From assembly GCA_022614805.1 (NCBI GenBank), contig JAKEHY010000023.1, positions 1 through 64,000 of the forward strand: a stretch of 64,000 nucleotides of DNA, written 5' to 3'. Made by a program: the position numbers and the translations under genes. The first letter of the stretch is position 1; each line of letters begins with the position of its first letter. This document shows, in pieces, positions 42,291 to 50,245 of this stretch. A model generated the notes under the pieces. The model saw only the letters and a list, made by a program, of their open reading frames with translations, searched no databases and was not told the DNA's origin. The stretch is from Candidatus Zixiibacteriota bacterium (lineage in GTDB: Bacteria; Zixibacteria; MSB-5A5; DSPP01).

Positions 42291-44381
42291 ATGCTCAAAA
42301 AATTTTGGGTCTTTACTTCACTGGCTCTGTCCCTCTCCTCAGCAATCGCCCAAGATTTTTGGCAGCAATCTAATGGCTCCTATGGCGGGGCTGTATATTC
42401 TTTTGCCTTCAATGCGAGCGGAGATGTTTTAGTTGGCACTTCTCACGGCGGCGTTTTCCGCTCCACCGATAATGGTGCCAATTGGATGCAAATTAACTCT
42501 GGTTTAACGTATACTTACGTAAGGGCCTTAGCCATCAAATCGAACGGGGATGTTTTTGTCGGGACTGGTGGTAGCGGCATTTTTCGCTCCACTGATAACG
42601 GGACCAACTGGATTCCCACTCGTTTGACAAATGCTTATGATTTGTCTCTTGCTATCAATTCGAGTGGACACATCTTTGCCGGAACAAGTGGCGGCGTCCT
42701 TCGCTCTACGGATGACGGGGCAAACTGGACTCAAACCAACGCCGGCTTGACGAATGGTGCTGTGGGAGCTTTGGCCATCAATGCAAGCGGACAAATCTTT
42801 GCGGGGACTTATGGCGGGGGAGTTTTTCGCTCCACAGATAATGGTTCTAACTGGACGCAGATCAACAGTGGGTTGACGGCTACTTATGCTTGGTCTTTAG
42901 CCATTAATTCGAGTGGAGTTGTTTTTGCCGGAACTGATGGCGGGGTATTTCGTTCCTCCGACAATGGTGACAACTGGATACAAACCAGCTTGTCAAACAT
43001 TTATGTTCGGGGCATAACCACCAATTCAACAAATGGATATGTCTTTGCCGGCACTGATGGCAGCGGTATTTTCCGCTCCACTGATAATGGTGCTACTTGG
43101 CAACAGGTGAATACCGGCTTGACGAATCTTTATATTCTGTCTCTGGGTACCAACTCCATCGGGCATATCTATGCAGGCACTCTTTTTGGCAATATCTATC
43201 GTTCGGTTGATAACGGTGCCAATTGGCAGCAGGTGAATAGCGGCGTGACAAATCTTGATGTCCTATCACTGGCCGCCAATTCGAGTGGGTATATCTTTGC
43301 CGGAACCCTTAGCGGCATTTTTCGCTCCACCGATAACGGTAATAGTTGGGCCCAATCCGGTTTTCCGGGTGCTTATGTGCATGAACTTGCCACCGGTTCA
43401 GGAGGAGACCTATTTGCTGGATTTTATGGTGGCGGCGTTGTTCGTTCCAGTAATGACGGCGCTAACTGGGAAGTCCTCGACTCCGGTTTGACAAACCTCA
43501 ATATCACTTCCCTTGGTATTGATTCAAACGGGGAAATCTTTGCTGGAACTTATGGAGGGGGTGTCTTTCGTTCCACTGATAATGGTACCTCCTGGAATCA
43601 GACCAGCTTGACAAATGTTTACATCTATTCCCTCGCTCTTAATTCGAGTGGTCATATTTTTGTCGGGACTGCGGGCGATGGCATTTTTCGCTCTACAGAC
43701 GATGGCTCAACTTGGGAAAACATCAGTACTGGCTTGACAGATTCATTTGTTTATTCCCTTGCCGCCAGCCCTACCGGCGAAATTTTTGCCGGAACTTATG
43801 GCGTTTTTCGCTCCATAGATAATGGCGATACTTGGGTACCGACTGGTTTAAGATATTCTAGTGTCAATTCTTTTCTCATAACTTCTGATGGGCATATCTT
43901 TGCTGGAACCTACAGCGGGGCTTTTCACTCAAGTGATAATGGCGTTAGCTGGACAGAGATTAGCTCTGGACTGACACGCCGAGATGTACGGGCTATTATC
44001 GTTGATTCGGACGGTTATCTCTTTGCAGCAACTTATGGCGGAGGTGTCTTCCGCAGTGTGCAGATAGCTACGTCAGTAGAAGAGAGATCTGGTTCAATAC
44101 CCAAATCGTACACGCTTTCCCAGAACTATCCAAATCCGTTTAATCCAGTAACAACCATTCGATATATTTTGCCTAAACGTGATAAGGTGTTGATTGAAAT
44201 TTTCAATCTGGTTGGACAGCGGGTTAAGGTTTTGGCTGAAGGGGAACAGACCGCCGGCGAACATACCCTTAGCTGGGATGGAACGGATGAAAAAGGAAAA
44301 GTAATGCCGAGCGGGCTTTATTTCTATCGCTTGAAAGGCAGAGATTTTTCCGAAACCAAGAAAATGATTTTTTTGAAATAA
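42291..44381 (+). CDS. Secreted beta-propeller (BNR-like) protein with C-terminal sorting domain
   Basis: A 696-residue exported protein. Its signal peptide ends near residue 21 (Ser-Ala-Ile-Ala-Gln). It has about thirteen repeats of roughly 42 residues, each with Gly-x-Phe-Arg-Ser-Thr-Asp-Asn-Gly-x2-Trp, plus a degenerate last one; this is the Asp-box/BNR pattern of sialidase-like and photosynthesis-system Ycf48-like propellers. The last 90 residues form a YPNPFNP-type sorting domain ending Lys-Lys-Met-Ile-Phe-Leu-Lys, as in the M6 protease. The repeats imply two propellers. The repeats are similar at the DNA level, so copy number may vary. The partner or substrate is unknown. Confidence 0.88.
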   Translation: MLKKFWVFTSLALSLSSAIAQDFWQQSNGSYGGAVYSFAFNASGDVLVGTSHGGVFRSTDNGANWMQINSGLTYTYVRALAIKSNGDVFVGTGGSGIFRSTDNGTNWIPTRLTNAYDLSLAINSSGHIFAGTSGGVLRSTDDGANWTQTNAGLTNGAVGALAINASGQIFAGTYGGGVFRSTDNGSNWTQINSGLTATYAWSLAINSSGVVFAGTDGGVFRSSDNGDNWIQTSLSNIYVRGITTNSTNGYVFAGTDGSGIFRSTDNGATWQQVNTGLTNLYILSLGTNSIGHIYAGTLFGNIYRSVDNGANWQQVNSGVTNLDVLSLAANSSGYIFAGTLSGIFRSTDNGNSWAQSGFPGAYVHELATGSGGDLFAGFYGGGVVRSSNDGANWEVLDSGLTNLNITSLGIDSNGEIFAGTYGGGVFRSTDNGTSWNQTSLTNVYIYSLALNSSGHIFVGTAGDGIFRSTDDGSTWENISTGLTDSFVYSLAASPTGEIFAGTYGVFRSIDNGDTWVPTGLRYSSVNSFLITSDGHIFAGTYSGAFHSSDNGVSWTEISSGLTRRDVRAIIVDSDGYLFAATYGGGVFRSVQIATSVEERSGSIPKSYTLSQNYPNPFNPVTTIRYILPKRDKVLIEIFNLVGQRVKVLAEGEQTAGEHTLSWDGTDEKGKVMPSGLYFYRLKGRDFSETKKMIFLK

Positions 44382-44402
44382 ATATTTGTATTTTGGGTTC
44401 AA

Positions 44403-45587
44403 ATGAACCTCTCTGAATTCGACTTTTCAGTCCCGGCCGAGCTTATCGCCAAGCACCCCTTGAAAAATCGGGATGGGTGCCGGCTTTTGGCTTTGGAAAA
44501 AACGACCGGCCAAATGGCGCACCGCCAATTTTCGGATGTTCTCGAATATCTCCAGCCCGGCGACGTTCTGGTTCTAAACGACGCCAAGGTGAACAAATCC
44601 CGCTTCTTCGCCACCCGCCTCACCGGTGGCAAGGTGGAGGTGCTTCTCTGCCGCCCCATTTCCCCACCCCAGGGCGAATGCCATTCGCCCTTACGAAAAA
44701 ACAATTCTCCAGGTTCCGTAGGGGTGACCGGCGGTCGCCCTTTGAAAGAGTTTTGGGAGGCGATTATTTCCCATTCCTCTCGCGTGAAGGAAGGGGAATT
44801 TTTAACCCTGAACGGAAATGGTTCTTGTTCCCCTCCCCGTGTCGGGGAGGGGTTATGGGAGAGGTCCGGTTTTCGCATCCTCTTCAAACAAGAAGGCCGC
44901 GCCATCGTGGAAATCGTAGGGGCGAACGGCGTTCGCCCAATTTCCGACATCTTTGAAAAATACGGCACCGTCCCAATCCCGCCCTATCTCGAACGCCCCG
45001 CCGAAAAAGAAGACGAAGAAGATTACCAAACCGTTTTCGCCAAAACTCCCGGTGCTTCCGCCGCCCCAACCGCCGGTCTGCATTTCACGCCCGAACTCTT
45101 GGATAAAATCAAGACCAAAGGGGTGGAAATTGTTTATTTGTCGCTTTTGGTCGGCCCTGGCACGTTTGAACCGATTCGCACGGAGGATATTTCCCAACAC
45201 AAAATGCACAAAGAATACTTCGAAATCGGAGAGGAAACCTGCGCCAAAATCAACGCCGCCAAAAAATCCGGCAAAAAAATCTGGGCCGTCGGCACCACCG
45301 TCGTCAAAGCCCTCGAAACAGCATGTAGGGGTTTGATTAATCAAACCCCTACCGTAGGGGCGAACGGCGTTCGCCCCTTCTCCGGCGATTCCGACCTCTT
45401 CATCCACCCCCCCTTCGATTTCAAAATCGTCGATGGCCTAATCACCAATTTCCACTGGCCCCGCTCCAGTTTGATTCTTTTGGTCGCCGCCTTCGCCGGC
45501 AAAGACCAAATCCTATCCGCCTATAACGAAGCCATCGCCCAGCGCTACCGCTTCTTTTCCTACGGCGACGCAATGCTGATTTATTGA
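44403..45587 (+). CDS. queA: S-adenosylmethionine:tRNA ribosyltransferase-isomerase with palindrome insertions
   Basis: A 394-residue QueA (E. coli 356). The family signatures are intact: Val-Leu-Asn-Asp-Ala-Lys-Val near residue 57, Tyr-Gln-Thr-Val-Phe-Ala, Ala-Ala-Pro-Thr-Ala-Gly-Leu-His-Phe near 220, and Ile-Thr-Asn-Phe-His-Trp-Pro near the end. It builds epoxyqueuosine on tRNA. Extra segments correspond to repeat units at 44670-44695, 44718-44740, 44828-44863, 44916-44938, 45325-45352 and 45354-45377, all read in frame. Two of them encode the identical string Val-Gly-Ala-Asn-Gly-Val-Arg-Pro. First gene of an eight-gene run through cysS. Confidence 0.93.
   Translation: MNLSEFDFSVPAELIAKHPLKNRDGCRLLALEKTTGQMAHRQFSDVLEYLQPGDVLVLNDAKVNKSRFFATRLTGGKVEVLLCRPISPPQGECHSPLRKNNSPGSVGVTGGRPLKEFWEAIISHSSRVKEGEFLTLNGNGSCSPPRVGEGLWERSGFRILFKQEGRAIVEIVGANGVRPISDIFEKYGTVPIPPYLERPAEKEDEEDYQTVFAKTPGASAAPTAGLHFTPELLDKIKTKGVEIVYLSLLVGPGTFEPIRTEDISQHKMHKEYFEIGEETCAKINAAKKSGKKIWAVGTTVVKALETACRGLINQTPTVGANGVRPFSGDSDLFIHPPFDFKIVDGLITNFHWPRSSLILLVAAFAGKDQILSAYNEAIAQRYRFFSYGDAMLIY
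44670..44938. repeat. Four in-frame repeat insertions in the N-terminal half of queA
   Basis: 44670-44695 (CAGGGCGAATG/CATTCGCCC), 44718-44740 (GTAGGGGTGACC/GGTCGCCC), 44828-44863 (family 2, CCCCTCCCC/GGGGAGGGG) and 44916-44938 (GTAGGGGCGAAC/GTTCGCCC). No frame disruption or stop results. Confidence 0.88.
45325..45377. repeat. Two adjacent in-frame palindromes in queA
   Basis: 45325-45352 is a perfect 28-base palindrome (GTAGGGGTTTGATT on each strand). 45354-45377 is a 24-base GTAGGGGCGAAC/GTTCGCCCC unit. Together they add about 18 residues between the conserved Leu-Glu-Thr-Ala and the final domain. Confidence 0.9.
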
Positions 45588-46270
45588 TGACGCTCGGTTT
45601 AATCCTGGTCGCCGCCGGGGAAGGAAAACGCGCCGGCGGAAACACGCCCAAACAATTCATCAAAATCCACGGCAAACTGCTTCTGGCCCATTCCCTTGAA
45701 AGGTTTGCCAAGGTCAAAGGCATCGCCGAAGTTGTAATTGCCGTCCCGTCCGGTAAAGAAAAATGGGCAGCCAAGATTTTAGCTCCCGCGCTGAAGAAAT
45801 TTCGCAAGGTGGAATTCGTCGCCGGCGGCGAAACGAGGCAGGAATCGGTCTTCAACGCCCTCCAAAGCTTGTCCGATTCCATCACCCACGTCCTTGTTCA
45901 CGACGGCGTCCGGCCATTCGTAAATCTCAAAAAGGTGGTTGAACTAATCAGAATGCTGAAAACCAAAGACGCCGTAATTCTCGTTTCCCCGGCCACCGAT
46001 ACCGTCAAACGGGCCGCCTCAAACGTTGTCGCCGAAACGCTCGACCGCCGCCAAATCTTTCTGGCAGAAACCCCGCAGGGGTTCAAAAAAGAGGTCTTGC
46101 TGCAAGCCCATCTCGAAGCCCGAAAAAAGGGCTTTACTTTTTCGGACGATTCTGCTTTAGTAGAGGTCTTGGGAAGGAGGGTAGCGATATGCCCGAGCGA
46201 CGGAAAAAATCCAAAAATAACAAGCCCCGAAGACTTGGCGCTGGCTCGTCTTCTTCTGCCAAAGCGCTGA
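45587..46270 (+). CDS. ispD: 2-C-methyl-D-erythritol 4-phosphate cytidylyltransferase
   Basis: A 227-residue IspD: Leu-Val-Ala-Ala-Gly-Glu-Gly-Lys-Arg-Ala-Gly at the CTP-binding loop, Pro-Lys-Gln-Phe, Gly-Gly-Glu-Thr-Arg-Gln-Glu-Ser-Val near 87, His-Asp-Gly-Val-Arg-Pro-Phe near 105, and Gln-Thr/Thr-Pro-Gln-Gly-Phe. It transfers CMP to methylerythritol phosphate in the MEP pathway. The ATG overlaps the queA stop by one base (TGATG). ispF follows with overlap. Confidence 0.94.
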   Translation: MTLGLILVAAGEGKRAGGNTPKQFIKIHGKLLLAHSLERFAKVKGIAEVVIAVPSGKEKWAAKILAPALKKFRKVEFVAGGETRQESVFNALQSLSDSITHVLVHDGVRPFVNLKKVVELIRMLKTKDAVILVSPATDTVKRAASNVVAETLDRRQIFLAETPQGFKKEVLLQAHLEARKKGFTFSDDSALVEVLGRRVAICPSDGKNPKITSPEDLALARLLLPKR

Positions 46271-46749
46271 AGCTCCGCTGGGTGGTCGGCCTGGGCTACG
46301 ACGTCCACCGGCTGGTCAAAGGAAGGCGCCTCGTTCTGGGCGGGGTCGAAATCCCTTCCAGCGTCGGTCTGTACGGTCACTCGGACGCTGACGTCCTCTG
46401 CCACGCCGTGGCGGACGCCTGCCTGGGCGCCTTCGGATTGGGGGACATCGGCGAGCATTTTCCCCCCTCCCAGCCGAAATGGAAAAACATTTCCTCCCTT
46501 CTGCTTCTGGACTGGGTGCGGGTGTCGGTGGAAAAGAAGAAGGGGAAGATTATGCACATCGACGCCACCGTCATCGCCCAGGAGCCGAAAATCGCCCCCT
46601 ACCGGATGCGGATGAAGGCCCAGCTGGCCGCGGCCCTGCGGCTGCCGCCGGAACGGGTCTCGGTCAAAGCCACCACCCCGGAAACGCTGGGAGCTTTGGG
46701 CCGCCGGGAAGGTATCGCCGCCATGGCGGTCGCCCTCGGCCAGTATTAA
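46189..46749 (+). CDS. ispF: 2-C-methyl-D-erythritol 2,4-cyclodiphosphate synthase
   Basis: A 186-residue IspF: Gly-Tyr-Asp-Val-His-Arg near residue 37 and Gly-His-Ser-Asp-Ala-Asp-Val near 63 supply the zinc ligands, then Gly-Asp-Ile-Gly-Glu-His-Phe-Pro, and Lys-Ala-Thr-Thr-Pro-Glu near 160. ATG 46189 has an excellent AAGGAGG site 8 bases before it but lies 82 bases inside ispD and gives a basic 31-residue N-terminal extension. GTG 46282, just after the ispD stop, would give the usual 155-residue protein. Either start is possible. Confidence 0.93.
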   Translation: MPERRKKSKNNKPRRLGAGSSSSAKALKLRWVVGLGYDVHRLVKGRRLVLGGVEIPSSVGLYGHSDADVLCHAVADACLGAFGLGDIGEHFPPSQPKWKNISSLLLLDWVRVSVEKKKGKIMHIDATVIAQEPKIAPYRMRMKAQLAAALRLPPERVSVKATTPETLGALGRREGIAAMAVALGQY

Positions 46750-47381
46750 TGGACCCCGTCTGGGGGCAGGTCAATTCCTTTTTTGAGTGGGCCATCACAC
46801 ACGGCGCCTTTTGGATTTACAGTTTCCTTTTCCTCTCCGCCATAGTTGAAAACATTTTTCCCCCCTATCCCGGTGATGCGGTAATCTTCGCGGGCGGCTA
46901 TCTGGCCTCATCCGGTCATTTGAACTGGCTTTTGGTTTTTGTCAGCACCGCCGCCGGCAGCTGGGCGGGACTTTTGATTTTGTTCTGGCTCGGACGCGCC
47001 AAGGGGCGGGCTTTGTTGATGCGCAAGGAGGGGCGCTGGCTTAGCCACGAAAACTTCCTTCGCTTTGAAAACTGGTTTTCCCGCTGGGGGGTCGCCGCGA
47101 TTATCTTCGGCCGCTTTCTGGCCGGCATCCGCTCCGGCGTGGCTTTGGCCGCCGGAATCGCCGGGGTCTCCTGGAAAAAAATTCTGATATTCGGTTTGCT
47201 TTCGGTTTTAATCTGGAACGGCATTCTAATCTCGCTGGCCCGTTTGGTCGAAAATAACTGGGAGGGGCTGTACCACTGGTTCGGACTGTACAACCGGCTG
47301 GTCTTGGCGGCTCTCGCAACGGTGCTTATATTGTGGGTTTTGCGGTTCTGGAGGAGGAAGAAACGTGCAGCAAAAACTTAG
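46749..47381 (+). CDS. DedA/VTT-family membrane protein
   Basis: A 210-residue protein with five to six hydrophobic segments. It carries the VTT-domain features Glu-Asn-x2-Pro-Pro-Tyr-Pro-Gly-Asp near residue 38 and Phe-Gly-Arg-Phe-Leu-Ala-Gly-Ile-Arg-Ser-Gly-Val-Ala-Leu-Ala-Ala-Gly near 120, with re-entrant loops. DedA proteins are needed for polyprenyl-phosphate or phospholipid recycling and envelope integrity. The ATG overlaps the ispF stop (TAATG). It sits beside isoprenoid genes and ddl, fitting a role in undecaprenyl-phosphate supply. Confidence 0.88.
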   Translation: MDPVWGQVNSFFEWAITHGAFWIYSFLFLSAIVENIFPPYPGDAVIFAGGYLASSGHLNWLLVFVSTAAGSWAGLLILFWLGRAKGRALLMRKEGRWLSHENFLRFENWFSRWGVAAIIFGRFLAGIRSGVALAAGIAGVSWKKILIFGLLSVLIWNGILISLARLVENNWEGLYHWFGLYNRLVLAALATVLILWVLRFWRRKKRAAKT

Positions 47382-48408
47382 GGTTCTGCTTTTGGCCGGC
47401 GGCGATTCGCCCGAGCGGGAGGTCTCTCTGGCCTCCGGTCGGGCGGTGGCGGAGGCGGTTGGCAAACTTGGGCATTCCCTTTTGGCCATAGACCCGGCCA
47501 CGGGGAAAAGCTTGCTGGGTCCGAACGGAAAATTTCTGGCCGACGGCGTCCACGAACTGCCCCCCGATTCCAAATCCCTGGCGGTCATCCGCCAAAAAGG
47601 GGCCATCCGCACGGTGGAAAAGTTTGATTTCTCGGCCGTGGACGTGATTTTCAACATCCTGCACGGCGGCCGGGGGGAGGATGGGACCATCCAGGCCCTT
47701 CTGGACCTCGCGGAAAAGCCTTACACCGGCTCCGGTGTTCTGGCCTCCGCTCTGGCGATGAACAAGCATGCCTCCAAAAAGCTTTTCCAAGCGGAGGGAA
47801 TTCCGACTCCCGATTGGGAGCTTTTTATGCTTAAGGGGCCCCGGCTTTTGCCGGCAGAAAAGGAAAAACTGAAGCGCTTCGGCTATCCATTTGTCATCAA
47901 ACCGAACGACGCCGGCTCCACGGTCGGCTTGACCGTTGTCCACAACCCCGGTGAGTTGGACGGTGCCGTTACGGCCGCCTTCGAGTACTCCAATCAGGTG
48001 ATGGCGGAACAATTTATCGCCGGACGGGAGCTGACGGTCGGCGTTTTGGGACAAACCCCTCTGCCGGTGGTGGAAATCATCCCCAAGCACGAAATTTACG
48101 ACTACACCTGCAAGTACACTTCCGGAATGACCGAATACATCTGTCCGGCCCGGCTTTCGGAGGCCGAAACAGGCCGGGTGCAGGAGTTGGGGCTGAAGGC
48201 CTTTTTGATACTCGGCTGCGAAGGGTTCGCCCGCACCGATTTTCGGATGGGGAAGGACGGCGTTTTCTACTGCCTCGAAGTCAACACCCTGCCCGGAATG
48301 ACCAATTTGAGCCTCGTTCCCAAGGCGGCGGATGCCTCGGGACTTTCCTTTGGAAAGCTAATTCAGAAAATCATCGACCTGGCTCTGGAGCGGAAAAGTG
48401 GCGGCTGA
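47365..48408 (+). CDS. ddl: D-alanine--D-alanine ligase
   Basis: A 347-residue ATP-grasp enzyme: Gly-Gly-Asp-Ser-Pro-Glu-Arg-Glu-Val-Ser near residue 12, Leu-His-Gly-Gly-Arg-Gly-Glu-Asp-Gly near 98, Tyr-Thr-Gly-Ser-Gly-Val-Leu-Ala-Ser-Ala, Lys-Pro-Asn-Asp-Ala-Gly-Ser-Thr-Val-Gly, and Glu-Val-Asn-Thr-Leu-Pro-Gly-Met-Thr. It makes the D-Ala-D-Ala dipeptide of peptidoglycan. GTG start inside the dedA end. Confidence 0.95.
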   Translation: MQQKLRVLLLAGGDSPEREVSLASGRAVAEAVGKLGHSLLAIDPATGKSLLGPNGKFLADGVHELPPDSKSLAVIRQKGAIRTVEKFDFSAVDVIFNILHGGRGEDGTIQALLDLAEKPYTGSGVLASALAMNKHASKKLFQAEGIPTPDWELFMLKGPRLLPAEKEKLKRFGYPFVIKPNDAGSTVGLTVVHNPGELDGAVTAAFEYSNQVMAEQFIAGRELTVGVLGQTPLPVVEIIPKHEIYDYTCKYTSGMTEYICPARLSEAETGRVQELGLKAFLILGCEGFARTDFRMGKDGVFYCLEVNTLPGMTNLSLVPKAADASGLSFGKLIQKIIDLALERKSGG

Positions 48409-49141
48409 CGGAAAAATCAAAGGAATCCTCTTCGATATGGGTTCGACTCTTCTCGAGTTCGAAAACCACTCTTGGGATGAACTGGACGGCCGCTCCATCT
48501 CTGCCGCTTTTGAATTCCTGAAGAAATCCGGCGAAAAATTGCCGGAGTTTGCCCGCTTCGAAAAAAGCTTCCGTCAGGTTCTGGCCGAATACTGGATTTC
48601 CACCGACCAGACGCTCGAAGAAAAACCGCTCGTCCATCTGCTCGAACTCGGGCTTCTGCGCGCCGGTTTTGAGCGCAACGGACTGAATATGGAAGAACTC
48701 GGCCGGGTTTTTTACCAGCCGATTCGAAATCAAATTTCGGAGTACGACGACGCCCTCGAAGTTTTGGAGCGGCTGCAAGGAAAGAAGCTGGTTCTGGCGG
48801 TCGTCTCCAATTCCATTTTCCCCCGCGAGTACCATCTTGAAGATTTGCAAACCTTCGGCCTGGCGCCCTTTTTCCGGACGGCCCTCTTTTCTTCCGAGGT
48901 CGGCCGCCGCAAGCCCCATCCGGAAATCTTCCAGCGGGCCCTTTCTGCCCTTTCGCTCCGGCCGGAAGAGGTTATATTCATCGGAGACCGGATGCGGGAG
49001 GACGTTTTGGGCCCGCAAAAGCTGGGCATCCGCGCCGTTTTGAAATATCACCCCAAACGGGACTACTCGTTGGGGGCGAAAACCTTGGCACAGGTTTCCT
49101 GTTTGAGGGAGCTTTTGCCGGTGGTGGAAAAGCATATTTAA
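48398..49141 (+). CDS. HAD-superfamily hydrolase
   Basis: A 247-residue haloacid-dehalogenase phosphatase. Motif I is Phe-Asp-Met-Gly-Ser-Thr-Leu near residue 13 (nucleophile Asp, with the second Asp of DxD replaced by Gly-Ser). Motif II is Val-Val-Ser-Asn-Ser, motif III Lys in Gly-Arg-Arg-Lys-Pro-His-Pro-Glu-Ile-Phe, and motif IV Ile-Gly-Asp-Arg-x3-Asp. The second acid of motif I being absent is notable and may change the reaction type (the dehalogenase branch also lacks it). GTG start overlapping ddl by 11 bases. Confidence 0.85.
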   Translation: MAADGKIKGILFDMGSTLLEFENHSWDELDGRSISAAFEFLKKSGEKLPEFARFEKSFRQVLAEYWISTDQTLEEKPLVHLLELGLLRAGFERNGLNMEELGRVFYQPIRNQISEYDDALEVLERLQGKKLVLAVVSNSIFPREYHLEDLQTFGLAPFFRTALFSSEVGRRKPHPEIFQRALSALSLRPEEVIFIGDRMREDVLGPQKLGIRAVLKYHPKRDYSLGAKTLAQVSCLRELLPVVEKHI

Positions 49142-49174
49142 TCCCGTCCGTACGGACGGATTTTAGGAGGATTT

Positions 49175-50245
49175 GTGGATTGGTCTGAAACTTTATTGAA
49201 GGATTTGACTGAGGCGCCGGGCGTCCCGGGACAGGAGGATGAAGTCGCTCGGGTAATGGAGCGCTATCTCAAACCGATTGCCGAGCTTTCCTACGACCGG
49301 CTGGGGAGCCTGATTGCCAAAAAGAAAGGCGGCAAGGACACCCCCAAGGTTATGATTGCCGGCCATATGGATGAAGTCGGCTTTATGGTCAAGGAAGTTA
49401 CCAAGGACGGCTACGTCAAATTTTTGCCCCTTGGGGGCTGGTGGGGGCATGTGGCCTTGTCTCAACGGATGAGAATCTACACCAAAAAAGGGCCGGTTCT
49501 CGGAGTCACCGGGGCCAAACCGCCCCACATTTTACCGGAAGAGGAACGCAAAAAAGTTCTGGATATCAAGGATATGTTCATCGACGTCGGCGTGGTCAAA
49601 GGGGGAGACGGTTTTAAGAAATTGGGCATCACCCCCGGTGACCCCATCGTGCCGGACAGCTCCTTCACCGTTTTGGCCAACAAGCGGATGTATCTCGCCA
49701 AGGCGCTCGACAACCGTTTCGGCTGCGCCGGCGTGGTCGAAGTGCTGCAGCGTTTCACCAAAATCCCTCATCCCAACACCCTTTATGGTGTCGGTTCGGT
49801 GCAGGAAGAAGTCGGCTGCCGGGGCGCCGCCACCGCCGCCAATACCATTCAGCCGGACGTGGCCTTGATTCTGGACGTCGGCATTGCCCAGGACACCCCC
49901 GGAATGGAGCCGGACAAATCGGAAAAAATGGGAGGGGGGGTCACCATTCTGGCCTACGATGGCGGGATGATTCCCTCCAAAAAACTCCTGGATTTGACCA
50001 TCGAAACCTGCGAGAAGGAAAAAATCAAATATCACTTGGCGGCCATGGAGAAGGGGACCACGGACGGCGCCAAGGTGCACGTCTCCCATTCCGGCGTCCC
50101 CACCATCGCCTTGGGCGCCCCGACCCGTTACATCCACACCCATCAGGCGATGCTCTTGCGGGATGATTACGACGCGGCCGTCAAGCTCGTGGTGGCGCTG
50201 GTGAAAAAGCTGGATGCCAAAATGGTCTCCGGCCTTTACAAGTAA
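49175..50245 (+). CDS. M42-family metallopeptidase
   Basis: A 356-residue dinuclear-metal aminopeptidase of the M42 (glutamyl aminopeptidase/DAPase) family. It has Gly-His-Met-Asp-Glu-Val-Gly-Phe near residue 65, Lys-Ala-Leu-Asp-Asn-Arg-Phe-Gly-Cys near 180, the catalytic Gln-Glu-Glu-Val-Gly-x-Arg-Gly-Ala near 212, Asp-Val-Gly-Ile-Ala near 238, and a C-terminal Pro-Thr-Arg-Tyr-Ile-His-Thr-His. Members form large tetrahedral particles that trim peptides in the cytoplasm. A strong AGGAGG precedes GTG 49175. cysS starts on its stop codon. Confidence 0.93.
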   Translation: MDWSETLLKDLTEAPGVPGQEDEVARVMERYLKPIAELSYDRLGSLIAKKKGGKDTPKVMIAGHMDEVGFMVKEVTKDGYVKFLPLGGWWGHVALSQRMRIYTKKGPVLGVTGAKPPHILPEEERKKVLDIKDMFIDVGVVKGGDGFKKLGITPGDPIVPDSSFTVLANKRMYLAKALDNRFGCAGVVEVLQRFTKIPHPNTLYGVGSVQEEVGCRGAATAANTIQPDVALILDVGIAQDTPGMEPDKSEKMGGGVTILAYDGGMIPSKKLLDLTIETCEKEKIKYHLAAMEKGTTDGAKVHVSHSGVPTIALGAPTRYIHTHQAMLLRDDYDAAVKLVVALVKKLDAKMVSGLYK

